Shown here in pieces: positions 43,790 to 50,754 of a stretch of 64,000 bases of DNA. Below the pieces are notes generated by a model that was not told the DNA's origin, did no database searches, and was given only the letters and a program-made list of their open reading frames with translations. Position numbers and translations under genes: made by a program. Where the stretch lies: positions 480,548 through 544,547 of the forward strand of contig NZ_JACJVP010000001.1 of assembly GCF_014212125.1 (NCBI RefSeq), written 5' to 3'. This stretch comes from Cohnella nanjingensis (GTDB lineage: Bacteria > Bacillota > Bacilli > Paenibacillales > Paenibacillaceae). Within the stretch, counting starts at the first letter, position 1. Each line of letters begins with the position of its first letter.

Positions 43790-44716
43790 TTAATGCGGCG
43801 GCAAGATTAGCTCTAGAAAATCGAAAGCGGCCTCGATGTTCGGAAATACGTCTCGGACTTCCGAGATCTGCTGCGCGAGCGCCTGCTCGTCGTATCGCGC
43901 GCTGATATGCGTCACCGCGAGCCGTTTGGCCTTCGCCAGGGACGCCGCTTGAGCCGCTTGCAAGATCGTCGAATGCCCGTAGTCCGCCGCCTTCTCCTCC
44001 ATGCCGGTGCCGAAGGTCGCTTCGTGGACGAGCAGATCCGCGTCCTTCGCCAGTCGCACCGCCGCTTCGCACGGACTCGTATCGCCGAGGATGGCGACGA
44101 TCCGACCCGGCGCGGGCGGCCCGACGACCTCGGACGCGCGGAGCGTCTCGCCGTTCTCCAGCACGACGTCCTCGCCCCGCTTAAGCCTGCCGTACAGCGG
44201 CCCCGGCCGGATACCGCGCTGCGCGAGCAAGTCCAGTTGGAGCGGCCCCGACCGCTGGCGCTCGACGATCCGGTACCCGAAGCTGCGAATGCGGTGAACG
44301 AGTTCATCCGCCTCGACGGCGAAGTCTTCGTCCCCGGTAGCGATCGGACCCGCTTCGATCTCGGTGATCTCCAGCTCGTAATTCAAGTGAGCGCCGCTCT
44401 GCAGCATCACGCATTCGAGGTAGGCGCGAAGCCCCGGCGGTCCGTAGACGTGCAGCTTGCCGGCCCCCTCGAAATAGGTGCGGCTGCTGAGCAAGCCAGG
44501 CAGCCCGTACAGATGGTCGCCGTGCAGATGGGTAATGAAGATCCGTTCCAGCTTGTTCAGCTTCATCTTGGCGCGCAGCAGCTGATGCTGCGTGCCCTCG
44601 CCGGCATCGAACAGCCAGAATCGGTGCTGGTGTTCCGGAAAGATCAGCGCGATGGCGGTGACGTTGCGGGCGACGGTCGGCCGTCCCGCGCTCGTGCCCA
44701 GAAAGATTAGCTTCAT
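43790..44716 (-). CDS. rnz: Ribonuclease Z
   Basis: The ATG at 44716 follows GGAGG and gives 308 residues, the usual size for short-form tRNase Z. The metal site HLHGDH is at 63-68, and the TxxGT-type start reads FLGTSAGRP. Further His/Asp ligands appear in LGDTSPCEAA and HEATFG. It cuts tRNA precursors after the discriminator base. A CCA-anti-determinant motif is not obvious. It is a single gene. Confidence 0.94.
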   Translation of the reverse strand: MKLIFLGTSAGRPTVARNVTAIALIFPEHQHRFWLFDAGEGTQHQLLRAKMKLNKLERIFITHLHGDHLYGLPGLLSSRTYFEGAGKLHVYGPPGLRAYLECVMLQSGAHLNYELEITEIEAGPIATGDEDFAVEADELVHRIRSFGYRIVERQRSGPLQLDLLAQRGIRPGPLYGRLKRGEDVVLENGETLRASEVVGPPAPGRIVAILGDTSPCEAAVRLAKDADLLVHEATFGTGMEEKAADYGHSTILQAAQAASLAKAKRLAVTHISARYDEQALAQQISEVRDVFPNIEAAFDFLELILPPH

Positions 44717-44767
44717 AAGACGCCTCCAGTGATGCCGCAAGCCCATGAATCGGCAGGAATAGCTCTA

Positions 44768-44911
44768 TTATGCCAGTTCGTGGAAATGCGTAACCGTAAT
44801 CCGTCCAGACGGAAATAACCGCTGTCGACGCTCGCAAAGCCGCTGCGTATATCCGTTCGCAGGCGGCATGTTCGCCGGGTTGGCGTAATGGATGGACTGG
44901 TCGCTCGACAT
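44768..44911 (-). pseudogene. RidA-family (YjgF/L-PSP) gene remnant
   Basis: After GGAGGAG an ATG at 44911 opens 47 codons beginning MSSDQSIHYANPANMPPANG, close to the start of RidA/YjgF proteins (INP..MPP.GYSQ). The match is lost after about 25 residues, apart from a short PSGRITV that recalls the SGQ strand, and a stop follows. The remaining 80 codons of the family are absent. A deletion plus frameshift is likely. Confidence 0.45.
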
Positions 44912-45145
44912 CGGCTCATCTCCTCCATGAAGCTTCAACAGGTGTAGACTTCTAGGAACATTTCTAAGTATGATTATAACGCAATCTTCGGCTCGGACTG
45001 AACCGGCTTGGCCTCTTAGATTAATAAATTGCCCCGGTCCAGGATATGCTCTAACAGAAACGCGATTTGTAGAACTCATTGACTCTATTGGGCGGCTTGT
45101 TCCGTATACAACTCATATGAGCCTATGCAGCCGTGATTCGAAAGG

Positions 45146-46315
45146 ATGATGATTATTCGTATGCCTAGCAGTCGCATGTGGCCCGAACGGTTGAAAAGCT
45201 TGATGTTCAACCACCGCTTCGTCTCGTTTTTGCTCATTCTCTTGCTGATCGGCGTCAATATTATGGTGCTGAACAAGATCGCCTTCATCTTTCACCCGAT
45301 CGCCGTTTTGCTCAAAACCGTGTTCTTGCCGATCGTGCTCACGGTAGTCGTCTATTACCTTCTGAATCCGATCGTGGAATTCCTCGAGAAGCGCCGGGTG
45401 AAGCGCGTATACTCCATTCTGGCTTTGTATCTGTTGATTATCGGCATCATAACGTTGATTGTCGTAGCCGTCGTCCCCTTGCTCCGGGAGCAGATCAAGA
45501 GTCTGATCGAGCACTTTCCGGATTACAGCGTCCTGGTTCAACTGCGCTTCGAAGAATGGATCGGGAGCGACTTCTTCAACCAGCTGCAGCAATCGCTCGG
45601 CTTCGATACCACGCACCTCACGAATGAAGTATCCGCGCGCGTCACCTCGTTCCTCAACAACGCCTGGACGAGCTTGGGCGGCGTGGTCGGCGCCATCACG
45701 GAGACGGTGGTCGCGATCATCACGGTCCCGTTCATCCTGTTCTACCTGCTGAAGGATCGCCGCAAGCTGGCTCCCTTCGTCCTGGACTTCCTGCCGCCGA
45801 CGTTCCGGCCGCGCTCCTTCCGCGTCATGCTCGAGATCAACGATCAGATCAGCTCGTATATTCGCGGACAGATCATCGTGAGCTTCTGCATCGGATTTCT
45901 GCTCTACATCGGCTATCTCGTGATCGGCTTGGACTACGCCTTGGTGCTGGCCGTGACCGCGGCTTGCACGAGCATCGTCCCCTATCTGGGTCCGGCGATC
46001 GCGATTACGCCCGCCCTCGTCGTAGCGGCCGTCACCTCGCCGATCATGCTGCTGAAGATGATCGTCATCTGGACGATCGTGCAATTGGTCGAAGGCAAGT
46101 TCATCTCTCCGCAGATCATGGGCAAGACGATGCGCATCCATCCGATCACCATCATCTTCGTCATTCTGACCGCGGGCCACTTGTTCGGCGTCATCGGCAT
46201 CATCCTCGCCGTCCCCGGCTATGCCGTCTTGAAGGTGTTCGCCACCCATCTGTTCCGCTGGTTCAAACGGCGTTCCGGGATGTATGCGGAGCCTGCCGAA
46301 GAGGTATCCCCTTAA
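45146..46315 (+). CDS. AI-2E family transporter (YdbI/PerM-like permease)
   Basis: The 389-residue protein has about eight membrane helices in the arrangement of the AI-2E/PerM family, with the conserved segments FVLDFLPPTFR, YIRGQIIVSFCIGFLLYIGY and PYLGPAIAITPALVVA. Members are proposed exporters of AI-2 or Na+(Li+)/H+ antiporters. The start is either the first ATG at 45146 or an in-frame ATG five codons later; AAAGG lies just upstream. It is a single gene. Confidence 0.9.
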   Translation: MMIIRMPSSRMWPERLKSLMFNHRFVSFLLILLLIGVNIMVLNKIAFIFHPIAVLLKTVFLPIVLTVVVYYLLNPIVEFLEKRRVKRVYSILALYLLIIGIITLIVVAVVPLLREQIKSLIEHFPDYSVLVQLRFEEWIGSDFFNQLQQSLGFDTTHLTNEVSARVTSFLNNAWTSLGGVVGAITETVVAIITVPFILFYLLKDRRKLAPFVLDFLPPTFRPRSFRVMLEINDQISSYIRGQIIVSFCIGFLLYIGYLVIGLDYALVLAVTAACTSIVPYLGPAIAITPALVVAAVTSPIMLLKMIVIWTIVQLVEGKFISPQIMGKTMRIHPITIIFVILTAGHLFGVIGIILAVPGYAVLKVFATHLFRWFKRRSGMYAEPAEEVSP

Positions 46316-46317
46316 CG

Positions 46318-46356
46318 AAAAGCGCTCTACTCGCCATCCGCGAGCAGAGCGCTTTT
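46318..46356. terminator. Bidirectional hairpin terminator
   Basis: AAAAGCGCTCT (46318-46328) and AGAGCGCTTTT (46346-46356) form a perfect 11-bp stem with an inner CTCGC/GCGAG pairing. A and T runs at the ends suit transcripts from both the AI-2E gene and the opposite strand. Confidence 0.8.
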
Positions 46357-46419
46357 GCGTTCGCTTGCGAGGACTCATGCCCTCGCGCCTTTAAGTCGCC
46401 ATATCGGACCCAACGGAGC

Positions 46420-46515
46420 TCAACGGAACATCGCCGTCAGCGTATCGACGGTCTCTTCCAGCTGGCCGACGGATTCGGTCAGTTGGCGGATTATCGTTTG
46501 CACGGTAACGGTCAT
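46420..46515 (-). pseudogene. Nif3-like (DUF34) N-terminal remnant
   Basis: The 31-codon frame overlaps the HxlR stop as ATGA and starts MTVTVQTIIRQLTESVGQLE, continuing ETVDTL. This matches the start of Nif3-like dinuclear metal-centre proteins (about 270-370 residues). The frame then stops; a shifted frame continues for about 16 codons with DGDVPLSSVGSDMAT. The rest of the gene is absent. Confidence 0.5.
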
Positions 46516-47069
46516 TGCGCTTTCTCCTCCTTCTTGACTCTGACCAAATGTCCCTCTCGAATGTAGAGCGCCTCGTTCCGCTCCGAACGAATTCGGATCG
46601 GGTCTTCCCGATCTCCACTCGGTTCGTATCGCCCCTGAATCCATAGGTCGCCGAACTTCACGTCCATCAGGCAGCCCGATTGAATCGGCATTTCGCCCAC
46701 GTAATGTCTCCAGTCGCCTCCCGCTTCCTCCGGTCCCCGGGCGATAGGCGCCTCCACGATGTCCGGCCCTGGATCTCCCCATGCCTTCATCGCCGCGAAG
46801 ACCGGTTGCAGCCTCCGCCCCCGTTCGGTCAGCTCGTACTCGACATGCAAGGGCACTTCGGAATAGATTTTGCGCGTCACGATGCCTTGCTCCTCCAATA
46901 GCCGCAAGCGGTCGGTCAACGTCTTGGGGCTGATCGGATGCAGCGAACGGCGCAGCTCCCCGAAACGTTTAAGGCCATTAAACAAATCGCGAAGAATGAG
47001 CAGCGTCCACTTGCCCTCCAATAGCGCCAAGACGGGTTCGATCGCCTCCGGACATGCCGGTTGGATCAT
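46512..47069 (-). CDS. HxlR-family transcriptional regulator
   Basis: The 185-residue protein has the HxlR winged helix in about 1-100 (LLEGKWTLLILRDLFNGLKR, SPKTLTDRLRLLEEQGIVTR, PLHVEYELTERGR). An additional C-terminal segment of about 80 residues, ending in a beta-rich stretch (GDLWIQGRYEPSGDREDPIR), is not part of a standard HxlR protein. A Cys6 near the N-terminus is typical of redox- or aldehyde-sensing members. It is divergent from the hydrolase/DHFR pair, with direct repeats between that may be its operator. Confidence 0.9.
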   Translation of the reverse strand: MIQPACPEAIEPVLALLEGKWTLLILRDLFNGLKRFGELRRSLHPISPKTLTDRLRLLEEQGIVTRKIYSEVPLHVEYELTERGRRLQPVFAAMKAWGDPGPDIVEAPIARGPEEAGGDWRHYVGEMPIQSGCLMDVKFGDLWIQGRYEPSGDREDPIRIRSERNEALYIREGHLVRVKKEEKAQ

Positions 47070-47089
47070 CTGAATCCCCCCCCTAGTTC

Positions 47090-47133
47090 ATTTTTTGAAA
47101 CTATTGCACTTTTTTGAAACTACTTTACAAAGT
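47090..47133. promoter_or_regulatory. Candidate HxlR operator: direct repeats and palindrome
   Basis: TTTTTTGAAACTA occurs twice (47091-47103 and 47110-47122), 19 bp apart, and is followed by the palindrome ACTTTACAAAGT (47122-47133). All lie in the 136-bp divergent space between the HxlR gene and the hydrolase gene. Confidence 0.5.
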
Positions 47134-47205
47134 ATACCGCGATTCATTACGATTGGGAAGTCAAAGTAATCAAATTTGAGTACATTAGGAAAAGAGGAGA
47201 ACCGT

Positions 47206-48102
47206 ATGAAAAGACCATTCGAAGTGGATGCCCAGGCATACCCCTTCCAAGACCGTTGGCTGCCGTATCGCGACGGACTCCTGCATTACCTCGATGAAGG
47301 CCGCGGACCGGCCGTGCTGCTCCTCCATGGGAATCCGACCTGGTCCTATCTGTACCGGGATGTCATCAAGGAGTTGCGCGGCGAATGCCGCCTGATCGTG
47401 CCCGACTATCCCGGGATGGGCATGTCCAGGGCGCCTTCAGGCTACGGCTACACCCCCCAGGAGCATTCGGAGGCGGTCGCGGCGTTGATCCGGAGCTTGG
47501 GTCTGAAGGAAATGGTGATGGTCGTCCAAGATTGGGGAGGCCCGATCGGCATGAACTATGCGGTGCGTCACCCGGCCCAAATCCGCGGTCTTGTCGTGAT
47601 GAATACGTGGGCGTGGCGCGCGAAGCTTCTTCCGATGAAGCTGTTCTCGCTCGCGATGGGCGGATGGCCGATCGGCTATTGGCTGCAGACGAGGCGGAAC
47701 TTCTTCGCGCGCAAGATCGTGCCGCACGGCATCCACCATCAAGAGAAGATTACGGATGCCTTGAGGCGCGCGTATACGGCTCCCTTCCCTACGCCCGCCT
47801 CGCGCAAGCCGACCTGGGTGTTCCCGAGACAGATTCGCAAGGCCGGATCGTGGCTGGCCGAGATTGAAGCCAAACTCCCCGCCCTGGCCGACGTCCCTGC
47901 GCACATTCTCTGGGGCGCCAAGGACAGCGCCGGATTCCCGGTAGCCGAGATGCAGAGATGGCAGCGATATCTCCCGCAGAACGAGACGGAGCTGCTGGAA
48001 GATGCATCGCATTACGTGCAAGAGGATCGGCCGGACCGGGTGGCGGCGGCGATCCGCGGCGTATTGAACCGAACGAAGATCACATTAGGAGGCGTCATAT
48101 GA
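47206..48102 (+). CDS. Alpha/beta hydrolase, haloalkane dehalogenase-like
   Basis: The ATG at 47206 (AGAGGAG upstream) gives 298 residues. The oxyanion segment HGNPTWSY (41-48) and the nucleophile elbow QDWGGPIG with Asp109, instead of Ser, identify the haloalkane dehalogenase/epoxide hydrolase branch. Candidate catalytic acid Asp240 and base His269 (DASHYVQED) are present, and Asn43 plus Trp110 fit halide-stabilising positions. The reaction would release halide and an alcohol from a haloalkane; the true substrate is unproven. The stop overlaps the DHFR-like start (ATGA). Confidence 0.88.
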   Translation: MKRPFEVDAQAYPFQDRWLPYRDGLLHYLDEGRGPAVLLLHGNPTWSYLYRDVIKELRGECRLIVPDYPGMGMSRAPSGYGYTPQEHSEAVAALIRSLGLKEMVMVVQDWGGPIGMNYAVRHPAQIRGLVVMNTWAWRAKLLPMKLFSLAMGGWPIGYWLQTRRNFFARKIVPHGIHHQEKITDALRRAYTAPFPTPASRKPTWVFPRQIRKAGSWLAEIEAKLPALADVPAHILWGAKDSAGFPVAEMQRWQRYLPQNETELLEDASHYVQEDRPDRVAAAIRGVLNRTKITLGGVI

Positions 48103-48632
48103 AAACCATCCTTTGGGCAACCTTGACCGCAAACGGCAACTACGCGCAATCCGGCCACGACAATCCCCCGAAGAAGGAAGCGCTCGGCGACTTCGCCGCC
48201 CATGCCAAGGCGACAGGCAACTTCATCGTCGGCCGGCGGACGTTCGAGAACATGCGGAATGCGAGCCCCGCGCCGGAGCGCGACGCTGCCGGCAGTCCGT
48301 TCGGCGATCTCGATATCGTCGTGCTGTCGAAGCGTCTGCGGGAGATGCCTGGCGTCCATGTCGCGGCTTCGCCGCGGGAAGCCTTGGACTACCTCTCGCG
48401 CAAAGGCCACGAGACCGCCCTCCTGTCGGGAGGCGCGGATCTGCACAATGCCTTCCTGGAGGAAGATCTTGTCGACGAGATCGTCTTCAACATCGCGCCG
48501 GTGCTGGAGGGCAAGGGTCTGAATCTCTTGCTGGATCCGAATATTTACAGTTACAAAGGCGTGCGATTGCTGGAAACGAAGCCGCTAGGCGGCGGCGTGG
48601 TGCAATTGCGCTATGCGGTGAGCCAAGATTAA
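48099..48632 (+). CDS. RibD C-terminal/dihydrofolate reductase-like protein
   Basis: The 177-residue protein belongs to the RibD_C/YyaP branch of the DHFR fold: KTILWATLTANGNYAQS at the N-terminus, FIVGRRTFENM for the NADPH contact and LLSGGADLHNAFLEEDLVDE in the C-terminal half. It probably reduces a small substrate with NAD(P)H; true folate reduction is unlikely. An AGGAGG lies six bases before its ATG, which overlaps the hydrolase stop. Confidence 0.88.
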   Translation: MKTILWATLTANGNYAQSGHDNPPKKEALGDFAAHAKATGNFIVGRRTFENMRNASPAPERDAAGSPFGDLDIVVLSKRLREMPGVHVAASPREALDYLSRKGHETALLSGGADLHNAFLEEDLVDEIVFNIAPVLEGKGLNLLLDPNIYSYKGVRLLETKPLGGGVVQLRYAVSQD

Positions 48633-48668
48633 CGTCAGGCGGTCTTCGACCAACGGGCGGCACGAGCA

Positions 48669-48709
48669 AGCGAAGAGCAGCGCGGAGGACGATCGCGCTG
48701 CTCTTCGCT
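48669..48709. terminator. Long perfect hairpin after the DHFR-like gene
   Basis: A 15-bp perfect inverted repeat (48669-48683 with 48695-48709) with an 11-base loop lies 36 bp past the stop. There is no U tract, so it may be a pause or stability hairpin instead of a classical terminator. The rest of 48710-48868 shows nothing I can name. Confidence 0.5.
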
Positions 48710-48868
48710 GCGTGACGATGACGCAAAGGTTCGAACGAGTCTAGGCTTCAGACTATTGCGGACGAATCTCGCCCACCTCGCTCGCCACTCCGGCAGGAGA
48801 AGGCGCACGACAAATCCTGCCGGCAGCGTGCCGGCGGGATCGTCAAGGAATTCATCTTCCGAAGGCGG

Positions 48869-49390
48869 TTAAAAGGCTTGGGCCAAATATTCGTCGAGTT
48901 GATCGAAAGTGCCGCCGAACCCTTCCTGCATCGAGCCTCGCATGCCGTTGAAGGTATTGCGCTCTTCGGACGTCGCGTTGATCGGTCCGCCCCGCAGGGT
49001 GAGCGTCGTCTTGCCGTCGTTCTCGTCGAACGTCCACGTATTCAGAATCTCCTGCGGCCAGTGCGGAATTTGGAAGGGATTGGGTGCCAGGTTTCCTTCT
49101 GCATCCGAGAAAAAATTCACGTAGACGACCTTCTCCGGTTGGACGATCTCGCGGTAGACGAACTTGCCCCACATCTCTCTGCCGTCGCCATGGCGCATGC
49201 TGTACAGAAACTCGCCGCCCGGACGCAGATCGAACTTCGCGACCGTGATCGCGGATCCCTTCGGTCCCCACCAATTCTTCAAGTGCTCCGGCTCCGTGAA
49301 CGCTTTGAACACCAGCGCGCGCGGCGCGTCGAAGTTGCGCGTAATGACTAGTTCGTCTTGTTCTGCGTTTGCTGCGTTGTTCTCGGTCAT
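48869..49390 (-). CDS. SRPBCC (AHSA1) domain protein
   Basis: The 173-residue protein is a single AHSA1/SRPBCC domain, with VITRNFDAPRALVFKAFTEP at the start, LKNWWGPKG for the conserved WW motif and MQEGFGGTFDQLDEYL at the C-terminus. Proteins of this type are very often paired with an ArsR regulator, as here, 107 bp upstream. A role in binding a hydrophobic ligand is inferred from the fold. Confidence 0.9.
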   Translation of the reverse strand: MTENNAANAEQDELVITRNFDAPRALVFKAFTEPEHLKNWWGPKGSAITVAKFDLRPGGEFLYSMRHGDGREMWGKFVYREIVQPEKVVYVNFFSDAEGNLAPNPFQIPHWPQEILNTWTFDENDGKTTLTLRGGPINATSEERNTFNGMRGSMQEGFGGTFDQLDEYLAQAF

Positions 49391-49496
49391 GTTCCAGCCT
49401 CCATGATAGATGTTGAGATGTATGATTCATTGCGGCCCGTTCCCAGGGGGCAGAGCCGCACGGAGTCCATGTTGCACTCCCCGCGCCCGAAGTCCG

Positions 49497-49814
49497 CTAC
49501 TCCGGCGTTTGCAACTCGCGAAGGTAATCGTCCAAGCGATCCAAATGATCGTCCCAGATCCGCTTGAACGATCCTACCCAGTCTTCCAGCTCTCGAAGCG
49601 GCTCCGGCCTCAGCCTGTATATCCGCCTGTTGGCCGATGGCTCCGCCTCGACGAGGCCGGCATCGCTGAGCACGCGCAGATGTTTGGAGACTTGCGGCTG
49701 ATGAAGTCCGAGCCGATCGACGATCTCTCCGACGGTAAGCGGGCCGCTGAGCAGCAGCTCTACAATCTTTAGACGATTGGAATCCGCCAGCGCGCGCAAA
49801 GTCGTCGCGTTCAT
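49497..49814 (-). CDS. ArsR-family transcriptional regulator
   Basis: Starting at the ATG at 49814 the protein has 105 residues, a compact winged helix (ATTLRALADSNRLKIVELLL and LHQPQVSKHLRVLSDAGLVE). No metal-binding cysteines are present, so it belongs to the metal-independent type typically partnered with AHSA1 proteins. The frame is open 20 codons further upstream to a TTG; the ATG lacks a clear ribosome site, so the start is uncertain. It precedes the SRPBCC gene. Confidence 0.88.
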   Translation of the reverse strand: MNATTLRALADSNRLKIVELLLSGPLTVGEIVDRLGLHQPQVSKHLRVLSDAGLVEAEPSANRRIYRLRPEPLRELEDWVGSFKRIWDDHLDRLDDYLRELQTPE

Positions 49815-49996
49815 AATCCGATCGTAGCCAGGTTCCGCTCCATTAGCCTTTCTCCTTTCACCTCCAATATACAATATTATATATATTCTTGTAAAGGAAT
49901 ATTCATATCAGGACATATAATAAACAAGAAAATAGCGGCGTCGCTAAGCGGCCGAGTCGTATTGCATCCGCGCAGCTCCCGTTCTCGCCTTTCTCG

Positions 49997-50113
49997 CGAT
50001 ACATTGGCGAAAGCACCGCCAAGACGCACATCCACCGCATCCTGCAGAAGATCGGCGTCGAAGACCGGACGCAGGCGGTCGTGTTCGCGATTCGCAACCG
50101 CTTCGTGCTGTAG
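49997..50113 (+). pseudogene. C-terminal scrap of a NarL/LuxR-type response regulator
   Basis: Thirty-eight codons read GESTAKTHIHRILQKIGVED and then RTQAVVFAIRNRFVL before a TAG. This is the second half of a LuxR helix-turn-helix. No upstream part of the gene is visible. Confidence 0.55.
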
Positions 50114-50233
<120 letters not shown>

Positions 50234-50254
50234 GGAGGAAGTCCTCCCTATGTA

Positions 50255-50581
50255 TCAGCTTCTCGGTGCCCAGAGCATGATCGACACGCCGACCAAGCAG
50301 ACGGCCGCGCCCAGCCAATCGTAGAAGTCGGGCGTCTTCTTGTCGACCAGCCAGCCCCACGCGACCGCCATCGCGATAAAGACGCCCCCGTATGCCGCAT
50401 AGACGCGGCCGAAGCTCGGGAAGGTTTGCAGAGCGGGAATGATCCCGTACGCCGCGAGGATGATCCCACCCGCGATGCCGTAACCGACCGGCTTGGATTC
50501 TCTGAGCCACAGCCAGACGAGGTATCCCCCGCCGATCTCCGCAAGGCCTGCAACGACGAACAGCATGATGGATAGAATCAT
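50255..50581 (-). CDS. YnfA/UPF0060 family membrane protein
   Basis: The 108-residue protein has four membrane helices and matches the UPF0060 pattern (GGYLVWLWLRESKPVGYGIA, RVYAAYGGVFIAMAVAWGWL). YnfA proteins are small-multidrug-resistance-like; drug efflux has been reported for some. It is a single gene. An AAAAAGG-type ribosome site precedes the ATG. Confidence 0.93.
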   Translation of the reverse strand: MILSIMLFVVAGLAEIGGGYLVWLWLRESKPVGYGIAGGIILAAYGIIPALQTFPSFGRVYAAYGGVFIAMAVAWGWLVDKKTPDFYDWLGAAVCLVGVSIMLWAPRS

Positions 50582-50687
50582 GAACGGACTCCTTTTTCAC
50601 GAGATCAACTAAGCCGAGTTTAAGGAAAGATGGTCCGCGATGCAAGCCGCTGCGCGGCAATACCGGAGCATGGCCTGCATCGCATTG

Positions 50688-50715
50688 AAAAAAAAGCCCG
50701 CGAATCGCGGGCTTT
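50688..50715 (-). terminator. Rho-independent terminator after the antiporter gene
   Basis: AAAGCCCGCG (50693-50702) and CGCGGGCTTT (50706-50715) form a 10-bp stem; eight A on the left (50688-50695) make the minus-strand U tract, 40 bp past the stop. Confidence 0.85.
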
Positions 50716-50754
50716 CCATCGGCATCTCTCCCCTGCAGGAGGTCATCGCTTCAT

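Noticed and set aside
45079-45110. TTGACT and TATACA upstream of the AI-2E gene as a promoter
   Set aside because: The spacing is 20 bp, too long for a reliable sigma-A promoter.
45113-46378. 421-codon minus-strand open frame opposite the AI-2E permease gene
   Set aside because: Composition is highly charged and repetitive (Asp, Arg, His, Gln), typical of an antisense frame of a membrane protein gene; no start signal.
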